A stretch of DNA of 64,000 nucleotides, taken from the NCBI GenBank assembly GCA_029339505.1, contig JAQISU010000114.1, positions 2,652,501-2,716,500 on the forward strand, given 5' to 3'. Each line of letters begins with the position of its first letter. The stretch's first letter is position 1. The translations under genes were made by a program, and so were the position numbers. Below the pieces are notes generated by a model that worked only from the letters and a program-made list of their open reading frames with translations, searched no databases and had not been told where the DNA came from. This document shows, piece by piece, positions 11,901 through 26,900 of the stretch. The stretch is from Unio delphinus (lineage: Eukaryota; Mollusca; Bivalvia; Unionida; Unionidae).

Positions 11901-14900
11901 TGAATTCATGTAATGTGATTTAAATGAAAATATGTTACAAACTTAACTTTTAATTTATTTTTAGGCAGAGCTTGCCACACAGTATGACAAATCCTTAACT
12001 TCTAGTAAATCGGCTTTGAGGGTATGTAAATAGTTACATATTTTTGTTTTAATTAGGGTTTCATGTCGAGGCAGAAGAACCCTTGATTAATTAAGTTTTC
12101 CTTTTGTCTTTCTATCTGTTCACACTTGTAACCACAATAGCTTTGCAACCATTACAGATATGCCACATTCCAGTGTTTGTATATCCTTGAAATATTCTTA
12201 AAGTTGAGGGGTTACCTTCAAAACTTTTAAGTTTGAAAAAATTGTTTCATCAGTCAGATGATGTGTATTTACCCCTTTGATTCATAAGTGCACTAATTAT
12301 AGTATTCTCACACCATCCTGTTTGTTTGTAAACCCCCCCCCCACTCCAATTTTAAAAACAGAAATCAGCAAGAGTATAAAAAATGCACAAAACTTATTTC
12401 CTAACCTGATTGTCACCAGAGGATCCCAAACTCTAAAGGGATTCTCTTTGGCATCACAATTGCCATATTTGCTTGGGCCAGTCTTATGTTTTCAAAATAC
12501 AGATGAGATAATTGTTCACCTTTCTGAAAATCTCAATAACTCCTTTAATTTAGGATTTACATCTCTTTGATTACTGATATGCAAGAGTTAAATACTCCAA
12601 CTTATTTGTTCAGTTTGTTTTAGAAATATTAAAACTAGACATTGCAAAATTGGATGTAGACAACACAATTTTTACTGACTCAGAAATAGACTATTCTAGA
12701 AACAATACATGGGACAGCAAGCAAACTGCTTGCTTACATAAGGAGCTTCCATTTGCATTAAAATGCCAATAATTCAACAATGTTATGGACCCTTTGGAGA
12801 CAAACAGGCCAAAAATTATAAATCAGTGAATGAAATGACGAAGTTTGATGCATTTTTTAAATATATATCCTTAATGCGTGTCATTTTAAAAATTCTTGGG
12901 GGGTGGGGTTTACAAACAAACATGAGTGTTTGCAAGGAATATGTTTTGTTTTGATTATAACACATAAAGAAAGATCAGTTTCTATATAAAAAATATGATC
13001 CTTAAAACCTTTTTTGGAAGTCCTTGAAGCTTACTGCAAAATGAGAACACTCTTAAATGTAGGTTTCTGGATAGAGTTATGGACCTTGACAGTGAAATTT
13101 GTTTCCCTGGACATTGTATGTTGCATGTATTCAGCATAGCTCAAGAATGAGCAGCATATTCTAATATACATAGATGTACTTTTTTAAATTTATGGGATTT
13201 GCCAAGTTTATTTTTGGACAGAGTTATAGTCTTTCTTTTTTAATTTTTTTAAAATTATTATTCTGGGCTCTTGTCAGACTGTTCTCTTTTTGCTTTGATT
13301 ATACATTCATGTACTTGAACCTTTGATAAATTACAGTCAAGTTTGAAAGGAAGTTTCACTTAAATAAAATAGTTTAATATAACCTATTAAATAGTTAGAG
13401 TTTTCTTTTAATATAATTCACTGTCAAGAATAGTAGACAAATAGTATATTCATTAAAACTATATAAGCCTTTAAACAAATTCAAGAATAATGGAGATTTT
13501 TCTTTAGGTTCATTAAAACTTGAAAATCACAATAGATAATGAATTCATTCATTATTAGTTCCATGTCTTCTTAAAGAGATACTCTTGACAAAACTTCTCA
13601 GAGAACCAGACCGGCTATGGAATACATATACAATTTGGAGGATTAACTTGTGTTGTTGGGTGTTGTTGATTGATAAATTGTAAAAGTGTTTATAATGTCT
13701 GTCATTCATCATACACTTAGATATTTTTGGGTATTCGTTCATACAGACTTTATTTTCTTGCAAATGTTTGTATTTAAACATCAGGTGAAAATCATAATCA
13801 CTTTTTAGTATCTATACTTATTTATTCAGTCCTATAATAATTATTAAAAGGTTTTATTAAAAAGACAATCCAGTTGTTAATAAAGCAATTGATACCCATA
13901 TTGATACCTATATTTAAACAGACTGATACCCAGACTGATACCTATATTTAAACAGACTTATACCCAGATTGGTACCCATATTGATACCTATATTTAAACA
14001 GACTGATACCCAGATTGGTACCCATATTGATACCCATATTGATACCTATATTGAAACAGATTGCTACCCAGACTGATACCCAGATTGATACCCATATTGA
14101 TACCTATATTTAAACAGACTGATACCCAGATTGATACCCATATTGATACCTACATTTAAACAGACTGATACCCAGATTGATACCCAGATTGATACCTATA
14201 TTTAAACAGACTGATACCCAGATTGGTACCCATATTGATACCCATATTGATACCTATATTGAAACAGATTGCTACCCAGACTGATACCCAGATTGATACC
14301 CATATTGATACCTATATTGATACCTATATTTAAACAGACTGATACCCAGATTGATACCCAGACTGATACCTATATTGAAACAGATTACTACCCATAGTGA
14401 TACCCAGATTTATATCTATATTTATGCCAGAGGTTGAGTCGATAACGATAAAGTATACAAGTTACTTTAATCTTCTGCAGTTGTGAATTATATATAGTTG
14501 CTTTTCTTTTTTATTCTTTAAGTTGAGAGAATTCATCTGAGACAGCTATTGTAAGCACATGTACTTTTTTATGTCAGTAACAAAGACAAACTTTGGAGAT
14601 AGTATCAATTAGCAAACACAAGGTGAATAACTCACATGGTTTGAAGTTTACCCAATCCTCACCAGTTCCATGTTGATTTTTTAATCCCATCAGCATGATA
14701 AGCCATTGATATTGTACATCAGCATAAAGAAGACATTACAGATTTGTTCCCCTTTAATGATTTGAATATTTTACGGATCATGTAATCTCTTTTACATGAA
14801 GTTTTGCTGTTGCTTCATATCTTGTCTACTTTTATTGAATTTGAGGGCTACACATCAGTGTGTTTTGCTGTGATATAGTTTCATTCAGTTCTGATTGGTG

Positions 14901-17900
14901 GTTATATTTTTTTGAAAATCCAGATTTAAACAGTAACCAATCAAAAAAACTGTATCTTATCCACTATATGTCACACCGGAAGTATTGGCATCCAGATTCA
15001 ATCTAAATCTATGCAAAGCAACAGAGAAACTTTGTCAGTGGACAGTTGTTCACAATGTGTGACATGGTCTGAAGAGCTTCACTGCAACAGGAATACTTAA
15101 TGGTCTGGCCCCATCAGACAGGTTGAATGCACAACTAGCTTGTCCTGTCCAAAAGCCGTTTATTGTGCTCCACAGATAACATGGAAGGTTGAAGCCAGGA
15201 GGGCAAAAAGATGGTTCAGCTATGAGGGATCGGTTTACAATATCTGTTGAAGACACTCAACTCTCCATGCCAAAACAGCTGTCATATCATCTGGCAACTG
15301 ACCTAACCAGATTAGGCATCTCAGAGTCAAGCGGATATATTGATGTGAGGTGATGTCCATGTAATGTGGAATTTTCTAACAGACATAGACCTTTGTAGTT
15401 GATTCCTGGCAACACAGCTATAGAAAAGGAATGTTGCTGAGTACTGGCAGCCATGGTAAAGGAGTAGGAGGTAGTGTTTCAGAGATTATGCCCATTGTTG
15501 TGTTGAGTGGGACATCACTTAACTTAGTATGCGATGATCAAGCCCAGACAGCAGCACAATACTTGGCTTTCAAATAACAGAGTATCAGCGCTGATGTCTT
15601 GAGTGTCTGAGCACTAGCGCCACAAGTTGAGCCAGTCAGTTTGCAGAGAAGGTTGTTTCAATTGCTAAGTTTTGCTACAGCTTTTGTCAGGTGGTTGTAG
15701 GATGTCAGTGATCTGTCCAGAGTCACACCAAGGCATGTTGTTGTCAGCTACTAAATGATATGTATTGTATTTAAACCATACATGGAGAACACAACGTATC
15801 TTTTTTTGCTGATATGTTTAATCATGGCTAAACATGCTGATGGGATTTTAAAAATGACTCCAGAGTCAATAAGGCGGTAGTGATTTCCTTTCTTGTTCAC
15901 AGAAATGAGTGTCAGTGTATGTATCAGTGAAAGATTTGGTTGTTAGTCATCTCTGTTCCCATACATGGACTTACTTAGATAAGAGTTTCCCTTCATGAAG
16001 AAAATGCACTATTTTTCTGTTTAGAAGATAATACATTGGTGCCTTCTAAATTTAAATGAAGACATGACATTTTTAAAGTTTTAAAAACATTCATTCAGTA
16101 CAAAACAAAGTATGTGGTAATCAAGACCTGATCTTGATTAAATTGGCCAGCCTGAGATTGTCGAGAACATTGAATACAAATTTAGTTTTATCTTGTGAAG
16201 GATGAGAATGGCATATGAACAGATATGTCTATGTCTGTCTGTAATCTGCTTGCCAGAAAACAGCCAATATTGCTAGAAATACAGCCAATATTGCTAGAAA
16301 TACAACCAGTACTTGAACACATAAAACATTATCACAATCATATATTTTAAGAACCTTCAAATGATGAAACAACCATCAAGTTTATATGTGTATCCACATA
16401 ACCTTGAATGTGTTTTCACCACAGATTGTACCCAGGATAGTAGAGTTGCAAAGCAAGCATACTGCCACTGCACTAATATCTGTATTATTGATATTTTACA
16501 CAAACATGTTGGTTATTAATCATTACATAATTACCACACCGTTAAAGTGGCCTAAGTGGTTAAAATGTCTGCATCAGATGCATCATGTCAGGGGTTTGAT
16601 TCCCGGCCGAGTCATACCAAAGACTTATGATAATGGCACTATCAGCTGCCTCACTTGGCACTCAGCATTTAAGAAGCTAGTGTTAGGACTGGTTGGCCTG
16701 GTTTCAGGATTGCCAGTTGCCAGTTATAGATACATTAAACCTTTATGTCAACTATTGATATATTACATAATGATAATAACTATTAATACCATATATATTC
16801 ACTTACATGTTAGTTCCTACTTAAGACGTCATAGACCATTATCTGCCATTGCATAATGCACTGCATGTCAAGGGTCAATGTTGTTTTTTTTTCTACTAAT
16901 TACTTCTAACAGACTACATAGGCCCAGATTTACAGGCACATACTTGATGGCAAATCTGGCTCCATGCAATTTACAGTTATTCTTATAAGCAAGTATATAT
17001 GGTAATGTCAACTTCTGTACATGTGTATTATACATTAATAACATTTGAGATAGGAGCCTTTCCTTTTTTGTAAATATTTAAATTCATGCAAATGGGGTTG
17101 TTTTTTTTTCTTGTTGAACTTGAAACCAGCTTTTTGTGGTTTGAATTTGAAATTCATGCTATTTTCAGCCAGTTTGTGGAATTAGGTATTTATGTTGCAG
17201 ATAACAAAATATTATGTGCATTCCAAAAAAAAATGTGTGCTCTTATATATGCTGCATTGGATCAGTGTTCATAAATTGCTGAGTATTCTTTTTTGCAGGT
17301 ACTGCAGGTCATTTCCAGTTGAGATTTTTTATATTTTATTTTCAGATTATTAACTTCCTTTTCATCCTGTACTATGTGATAGAACAAGTCTTCATCTTCA
17401 TCAGTCTGGGTTGGCGGCGATATACTTGGTACAGGTCACATATTTTTGATGGCATCATTGTGGCCATTTTGGCAGTAAGTACCCATGGTAACAATGTTAT
17501 TTCTAGATTAAATTTGAATGAATCTCTTTATATCTCACCACTTTTTATTAATACAAGGATATTGTGCTCCATCAGTCTGTATTGTATATGTGAATGGATA
17601 ATTGTCAACATTTTTCTCAAGTGGATTTAATAGAAACAAATTACAATTTAAATGAAATTGTTTTTTAATTTTGTATATTATAATTTTTTTCTAGATATGC
17701 CCATATTGTCTCCGTAGAGTTGAAAAGGGTATGGTGTATTTGAGATAATAACACAATAGGTAAATATTTTTTGCAACATGAATTGTGGATTGTTCATTTT
17801 AGTAAGATACTGTTTTTTTTCTCCAAAATCATTACATATCCATTACCAGCAGTAATTGTATTAAAACAGTTCTTTAAATAATTTCATTTGTCTATTTGAT

Positions 17901-20900
17901 GTGTGATATTAGTTCAGTACATTTTTTTAATGCCCAAAACTAAATAATACATGACATCACAGGTACTCAATGGTTACATTTTATAAGAATGCATTATCTC
18001 TATTTCTTCCAGGTATTTGAAATTGTTACTGTTGGATTATATGGATTGCCGTTTCTCAGGTAGGTGTTAATTATCAGGTTAAGTGATCTCCCACACGAGA
18101 GAACCCCATAAAGAGATGCCATCCCCTGGTCATAGCTGACCTTGTCCATTTCTAAAAACATGTTTTGCTTTCTATAAATGCACATTTAAAAGTCTAAACA
18201 ACTTCACAGACCCTGGTCTGCCTTCACATTATGCACCAGAAGATCTGGGTCTATACTGTTTTTTTTAGTAGAAAGCAGTAGAACACAAACAACATACACC
18301 CCGATTTGCTCGTACCTTAGATGGCAGAGCAGAGATGTGTTGGTTGCAGTTGGACTTAGTAAGTATTTATAGTATTGTCTCACATGTGGGCAAGTACAAG
18401 TTTTTTTTATAAGACAACCTTATTATTGCTGAAGGGTTGGCTTCTTAATTGATTAGTTGTTTATATTCAGATACACTATTGATAAAAAAAATGAATTTTG
18501 ATGTGTAACTGTAAACTTTTTAGTTTATATTCTAGGTTTTACTCATCTGCCTGGCTCAGTAACTGGGGAATTAAGTGACTTAATGGGTTTTGCATGGTGA
18601 ACTTGCAAATGCGCAAGTGTATGCTAGTTAAGATCTGACCATTGGATCAGCATGGGTTGGCTGCTGCAGTGTTTCCTAGACAAGGCACTTTACTTCAATT
18701 GCTTGAGCACTAATTAACCTGCTTGTATTGTTGTACTGTAAAACATCAAAGCAAACAAAACTGGCTTGAAAATATTTAATACTTTATTATTTATAGATGT
18801 GATATTGCTTAATATTTTTTTAAAATACCTAAGTTACTTAATTAAAGTGTAATGACTGTACTGAAAATCAGCTCTTCAATAAAGTTTCTTGACCCTAATT
18901 AAAATCAACTCTTTGGAATGGAACAAATGAAATTTTCAGAAGTGCAAGAAGTTTGTATATTTAATGGAGTACGTGCCTCTGAGGATTTTATGGTTTCAGC
19001 AAACATCAAATTATAGAACTAAACAATATAACCTCCTCCCCAATCCATTAATTTAAATACAAAAATAAATGAATTCACGATAGTCATACATTTTAATTTT
19101 GAAACTTTTCTTACTAAAGTCAGCTCTTTTTGCAATAACCGTGTTAGTTTCAAACTAGCATTTTCCTGTTATGAACCTGTGCATAGATCCTGCTTTTAAC
19201 TTCCAAGAGTGAACTCCCTTAAGATTGTCAAACCAGCAGGGGGAAATAAATAAAAATGTTGGAAAACAAATATATACGATATGCTACATATTCATTCTGA
19301 ACAGCTATTATTCATTATAAATATTATTAATATATTTTTTAAAATACAATTTTCACGAATGAATATATTTTATACCACCCTCTGTTATAGTCTTGGTGGA
19401 AGTAAAAAAAATCAAACAAAAAAGAACAGTGCCTTTGTAAAGAACAACACATATAATAGGAAATAATAGGAAATATTCTTGTTTGTAGAAGAGATGACAA
19501 CCATTCTAGAGTTTGCATAATTATTACATATTTTTTGCATAAATCCTGGATTCTGAATTATATTGACAGAATTCTGGATAAACAACATTTTCTATCATGA
19601 AGCATTGAACAGCAAATTTCTTTTTAAACACATGTATTGATAGTAGTACTACATCATCAATAATACTTTCTCAATGCAAAAACTGTCTGTACTCAAGAAA
19701 AACTAGCCAAATTTAACTATACAAATTAGATGTAAAAAATGTGATAAAGAGAAAGGAAGATGCAGATAATTTGTGAAGACTAATGTCTATTGGTTATGCT
19801 ATATGGTGAAAAACATTTTAGCAATCCAGAGTTCTGGAATTGGAAGAACTGATTGGCCATTTAGTATTATTAGACCTTTGTAGTTTCAGACTGCAGGTAT
19901 GTATAGGTTCATAGGAAGATTCAAGATATGATGGTTGTATAGGTTTGTTACATTTAATAGATATGTGATCTGCTATGGTCAGACTGTCATGATTTGGTAC
20001 CTATTCTTGTCTAGCTGGCATGATTTGTTATCTATTTCAGTCAGGCTACCATGCTTTGTTATCTATTTCATACTAGCTGCAATGATTTGTTATCTGTTCC
20101 AGTAAGGCTGACATGATTTGATTTCTATTCAAGTCAGGATGCTATGATTTGTTATCTATTCCAGTCTGGCTACCATAATTTGTTATCTATTCCAATCTGG
20201 CTACCATAATTTGTTATCTATTCCTGTCTGGCTATCATAATTTGTTATCTATTCCAGTCTGGCTACCATAATTTGTTTTCTGTTCCAGTCTGGCTACCGT
20301 TATGTGTTATCTATTCCATTCTGGCTACCATAATTTGTTATCTATTCCTGTTTGGCTATCATAATTTGTTATCTATTCCAGTCTGGCTACCATAATTTGT
20401 TACCTATTCCAGTCAATATGCTATGTTTTGTTATCTATTCCAGTCAAGATGCTATGATTATCTATTCCAGTCAGGCTGTCATGATTGATGATAGGATTCC
20501 TGTATGTGCCAGCAGTTGGTTTCTCTGTTGCTGTTTGGAAATTAATGTTAGAATCATGAGCTAAAGATTCCATTTTAATGATCAAATTTACACATTTGCT
20601 CCCATTACTTTTTGGTCAAAATCTGTATATTCCATTGTAATGAATATTATTGCACAGATTATTAACTGTATTTAGTTTACAAATACAAGTTCTAACTGGA
20701 TTATTCAAAATTCTAATCATCACTGTCATTTTTATGTCATCAAACAAATTGGGATTGTTAAAGGTCTTATCCATGCATGTGTAGATGCTTATATAGAAAT
20801 TTAAAACTTCTTTTCATTTCAGTGGTATAGAAGTCAATGGAGATCTTGTCCTGTGGAACATTGTCCGAGTTATAAATGTCTTAATCATGATCAGGCTTCT

Positions 20901-23900
20901 GAGGATTATCTGGTATATTAAGGTGCGTTAATATAATATAAAGTCTGTTTTTAAGCTTGCCTTTTTTAAAAGGACAGTATTTATTTGGACGTAACATGCT
21001 CTCACCTGTTTTTAAATAAATTGCATTTGCATTGGCAGATCTGTAACTGTTATATGTAGCAGGAACCAACAAATAGTATCAACTTGGCAGTTGTGGTTGT
21101 AGAGTATCCAACTATTTTTGGAGACGTCCATCCCAGGTTTGTGCCTCAGTCCAGCTACACCATATTTTGCCCTTGTTACATTTGTTATCAGAACATTTTT
21201 TAACCTTATTGACTTAAGCTTGTATTTTGTTGTCACATGAAAATGTGCCTGTACAGTGTTTCATTAATTTGGCTCCACATTTATGCACTAACCATGAATT
21301 AAACAAACATATCCACAATTTTTTTTAGTTCAATCAATTCATGAGTGCTTAATTTCCATTTTATTAATTAGTATCCTTTTGAAATAAAAAAATGCTTAAT
21401 TTCCATTTCATTAAATTAGTAGCCTTTTGAAATAAAAAATGCTTAATTTCCATTTCATTAATTAGTAGTATTTTGAAATAAAAACTGCTTAATTTCCAAT
21501 TTATTAATTAATAGCCTTTTGAAATAAAAAAATGCTTACTGCCATATCATTGAGTTCTTGAAAATGATATAATTTTTCAGCCTTATATATGTTATTAGAC
21601 ATTAATGTATGTAAACTTTGTGATGAATTTACATATGATTTTATGCAAGTGTTTTCTCAGATTGCTTTGTGTTCATGAGCAGCTTTTTTGTTCATTAACA
21701 GTTTTGCCTGTATATGGGTTTTTTATATTAATTTTTATATTTTGAATAGTTGAGGAAGAATTTGATCTGGTAACAGTGAATTGCAAAGCATACTGGTATG
21801 ATAACAATTTTCAAAAGTCATCATTTTAGTCCTTTTTTGTTCATCGTTCATCAACAGTTGCTATTTTCAGACTCTTTGCCTCATCAGTGTCAATCATCCA
21901 TCAAAAGTTGCTGTTTTCTGTCTTTTTGCCTCATCAGTGTCAATCATCCATTAAAAGCTGCTATTATCAACCTCTTTGCCTCATTAGTGTCAAACATCCA
22001 TCAGTGGTTTCTATTTGTAACCTCTTTGCCTCATCAGTGTCAATCATCCATTAACAGTTGCTATTTTCAACCTTTTTGCCTCATCAGTGTCAGTCACCCA
22101 TTAACAGTTGCTATTTTCAACCTAATTGCCTCATCAGCATCAATCATCCATTAACAGTTTCTATTTTCAACCTCTTTGCCTCGTCAGTGTCTATCACCAT
22201 TGCCAATCAGCCGTAAAATATGTCCCCCTTACTTAAACTCATAAAGCCTAAATGACTATGTCTCCAAAACTGCAGAGTAGAATTTGACTAAATTTGACAG
22301 TGACTTGGCATGAAGACTAAACATCACAAGTGCAGCTGATCTGTTGTGAAATATGGATGCCATTTGAAGAAAACAGATAAACATTTAAAAGATATATTTA
22401 TAAAAGTGTTGAAAAGAATTTGACAAAATGTGATATGAAGCATCCAGGAATAGAGGCCATTCTATGTTAATCAAAAGGTGCTGATGAGTCATCACTTATG
22501 ACTACCAATATGGAAAATATTTAAACTTTAAATGACTTTTTTCTCAAGAACAGTTGAACAGAATTTGATCAAATTTGATGGAAAATATTTTTTCATAAAC
22601 TGCCTTTCAAAAATTTATTCAGATCATGCCTGTCTCCAAACATTGAACATAATATTAAAAAGACTTCAGATCTTCTCAGGAATAACTTTACTTACTTTGA
22701 CCAATTTTTAGAGAAAGCACTCTGGCGACAAAGCTTTTAAACTGATGCAAATAATTTACAATATGCCATTTGTAATCTGCCATTAATAGGGCATAGTTAT
22801 TAAAAATTGAAAGAAATAGCTTAATAAAATTCGATGGAATTTGGCAGAAAGCATTTGGGGAAGAAGGCATTTCAAATGTTTACAGTTGGTGCTGTCCCAC
22901 CTTTAAATATGGCTTTCATTCCTGAAAATCGAAAACATTTAAATAACTTCGGCATTAGGTGAAATCTGACAGCATTCAGACAAATGGCCTTTTTTTCTTT
23001 TCTTTAAATGATGCTGCCTGGTCATCAATCATGGCCACTATTAAATCCTTCAGAATACTTGTTCTCACAAACTGTTTGCAGTTTGACAGAATTTAACAAA
23101 AGCAATCTGGCATGAAAAGTTTTTAATTTATAAAAATAATACTGATTCACTGCCAAATATGACATAGACAAACCTTATCTCATAACCAGACCTGCCAACT
23201 CTTATGATTTTGCTGTAAGTCTTACGAGAAAAACACTAAAATTACAGACTTACAGAACGATAGCAAAAAGTACGGAAATATGAATGTTTTTTCTGTTCCG
23301 GATATTTTTAGTACTGATTCACTCCGGATCCAGATTTTTGTATTAGACTCCGTGTTTGGATTAGGAGTTTTATCTTAGACTGAGTGGATTTTGGTTGGGA
23401 ACCAGACTATATATATACAATGGTACCTCAGATGCTCTAAACTGGTCTATTTTGTTGTGAGAAGCGAGCATCTGATCTAGACTTCATTTTTCCTTTTGTC
23501 ATCTGGTCGTCAGAAAATGTTTTCCAAACAAAAATGCACCAAAGGTGGAAAGGACATCCAGCCTCGTAAAAGCTGAAACAGGTAGTTGTATACCTGATCA
23601 TGCTTAGAAAAATGTGAAAAAGGTGTCCATTACATTTATTGCATGTTATTTCGTGTTGACTTGAACATTTCCCACGGTAGGCGAGATGACTGTCGTCGCC
23701 ATGTGAATTAAAAAAACATACAGAATACATTGCAAAGAAATTAGGTTGTAATTCGCTGACTTCTATGGGATTTGGATCTGCAGTGTCAGAAACTGAATTT
23801 GAGGTCATTAAGTATGAAGTTTTACTTTTTGGTTAAAGCATTATACTGCAATACCATGCTTCTAAACTATTCAAGTGCATGTTATGTTTCCCATATCGTC

Positions 23901-26900
23901 ATTAGCAAATAGTTATCAGTGTGGCAGAACGAAAACTACTGCTATTATATTACAACAGTGCAAGTCAATACAGGAAGACATTGTTAACAATATTTGATCC
24001 CAGCCTTTCAGTATAGCAACTGATGGTAGCAATGATTCTAAGAAGCTGTACCCAGTTGTTGTTAGATATTTTGATAACACAGACGGGGTTGTAACTGAAG
24101 CACTTTTGTCAGTTCCAACATATGATGGAGGGTCTACTGGGGAAAATATTTTCACATTATTGGATGATGATTTGAAAAAGAGAAACATAAGTTGGAATAA
24201 CTGTATTGCCTTTGAATCAGATAATCTTCAGTGATGACAGGTTGCAATAAAGGTTATTTGGACATATAACTAAGGTGAATCCCTCAGTGTATCTGAGTGG
24301 ATGTTCATGTCATTTGGTACATTTAGCAGCTAAAAAGGGGGCTGATGTGCTGCCTATTAGTTTTGATGACTTATTAGTGGACATATCATATTATTTGGAT
24401 AAAGGTGTGAATGGACAAATGGAACTGAAAGATTTTTAGACTCTTTGTGGGAAAGAACAGAGAAAAATATTGAAGTATCAGTAGCTATTTATTGTAAGTT
24501 ACAACATGGATATAAACTGTAATGGTTATTACAGTTTTACTTGTTGCCAGAACATAAGTTTTCACACCTTACTGAAAATTGGTCTAACTTACTGAAAAAT
24601 TTCGGCTGACTTACTGAAAATGTCACTTTAGGGTTGGCAGGTCTGCATAACTGCTGTCAGAAAATATTTGACAGAATTTAACAAAAAAGAATTCTGTCCT
24701 GGCAAGAAGGCAATGTAAATCCGTTGCACAAAATGCAGGTCTCCTATCAGACTTACAGACCTGTCAACCCTTATGATTTTGACGTAATCTTATGAAAATG
24801 ATCATTAAAATACAGATTTATTTTGAATAAAAGAAAACCTACAGAAATACGACTCTTGCAGTAAAGTCAGATAATGGCTTATCCATGTTTGATTTGAATC
24901 CAGGTTTTATATTAGATTTAGTGGAGTTAATCAGGAAAAAGACTAACTTTACAATTAGTACCTCAGGCGCTTTAAACTGCAGACATTTTTTCATGCAGAG
25001 CATTGTCATGTTCTAACAGTTGTTTCAATAAATTTTAGAAATGACCTCCAGTAAGCGCTATATGTTGAAAATGAAAGGGAAATAGGCTTCTTAAAAAGTG
25101 TTAATAATCAGTACAGAAGAATAGAAAGGAATATTGCGATTCTTATGAATAAAAACAAGAAGGGATAACATTACGTGTATTGGAGTTATTTGTTAATTTT
25201 AGTATTTCTCATGGTTGGAGATACGATTGCCATCGTCCATAGAAATCAAAAACTTTTATAATTACATCAAGTTGAATGATGGCAACAAGCCATTGAGCCA
25301 CGTAGGGTTTGGGACTTACATTTTTGCAACTGTATTAGATGTAAATAATGTCTTTGCCTACTTTACAAACTTTTCATTTGAACATGACATTTACCTTCAC
25401 TGCATCAGTACATGTTTACCAACTTTACAATAGCAGTGCATGATATTTTGTTACACATTACTGAAATGTATGGAACAAACATCAACTGCTTTACTGAGAT
25501 GGTCTTGTTATGGTTGGCTGGTCTTTATTTAGTCACGTTTCTAGCACTAAAAATGCAACAGAAATTGACCAGATCTTCAAAGCATCTGGACATGAAAGCC
25601 TTTTAGGTTTGCACAGTTGATGATCACTATTGAATATGGCCATTGTTAATGAAAATAGAAAAACATTAAATGACTTTTTTCAGAACCAGTTAGCAGAATT
25701 TGACCACGTCAATAGAAAGCATCCTGGCCTTTTAAGTTTGCACAAATGGTGCTTAATTGTTTTCCTGGATAGCTACCATCACCAAAAAGTGTAAAAGCCT
25801 TGTTTCATTCTAATCCAGATTGCTTGGCCAACTGCCACTTGACTTTGGATTAAAGTTTTTCAAGTGACCAATGTTAAGCTCACTTTGGCCTCATGGTATG
25901 ATGTACACATTTTACTTGACTAATAGATCAGTATTTTGTTTAGAAAATATTTTATACAAAGTATGTAGATGTTCACTTATTTTCAAAATATTGTTTCATT
26001 TCAGGCTATGGCAATAGTTGCCAACACTCTGCTAGACCTGATAAAGAATCTTCAGTCTTTTGGGGGAATACTCATAGTAAGCAATAGTTAAATATTCTTT
26101 CTAATTGGATCAAATCAGGCAAATTGCCCAATATATACCTTTCACAGAGATGACCCCACTTTCCATATATACTCAATTATAAATCAAGGTGATCTGGAAA
26201 CAACAAAGATCTGATTACTCCTGACAAACTGCACAGGTATTACATTAAATGATACTTTAATTGAGTGTGTTTATTACAATAAGTGATACTTCATTTGTGT
26301 GTAGGTATTAAATTTACTTATACTTGAATTGGGTGTAGGTATTACATTAAATGATACTTGAATTCGGTTCAGGTATTACATCAAGTATTACTTGAATTGG
26401 GTTAAAGTATTACATTAAATGATACTTGAATTGGGTGTGTTTGTTACATTAAGTGATACTTCAGTTGTGGGTATTACATTAGTTATACTTGAATTGGGTG
26501 TAGGTATTACATTAAATGATACTTGAATTCGGTTCAAGTATTACATCAAGTATTACTTGAATTGGGTTAAAGTATTACATTAAATGATACTTGAATTGGG
26601 TGTGTTTATTACATTAAGTGATACTTCAGTTGTGGGTATTACATTAAGTTATACTTGAATTGGGTGTAGGTATTACATTAAATGATAATTGAATTGGGTC
26701 TAGGTATTACATTAAATGATACCTGGGTCTAATGTATTTACATGATATTTGAATTGGGTATAGGTGTTACATTAAATGATACCTGGGTCTAATGTATTTA
26801 CATTATATTTGAATTGGGTATAGGTGTTACATTAAATGATATTTGAATTGGGTGTAAGTATTACATTATATTTGAATTGGGTATAGGTGATTACATTATA

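Noticed and set aside
21798..22154. 118-codon open frame with repeats of LPHQCQSS
   Set aside because: Covers a 50-bp tandem repeat; the frame shifts from unit to unit, so similarity between peptide repeats is only partial and no gene signal is seen.
22480..22510. CTGATGAG as a hammerhead ribozyme core
   Set aside because: The required GAAA and stem partners are not found at the right spacing.
23437..24188. Minus-strand frames of 123 and 90 codons with Cys and His residues (zinc finger?)
   Set aside because: They are antisense to hAT transposase fragments read on the + strand, which match the family in order.
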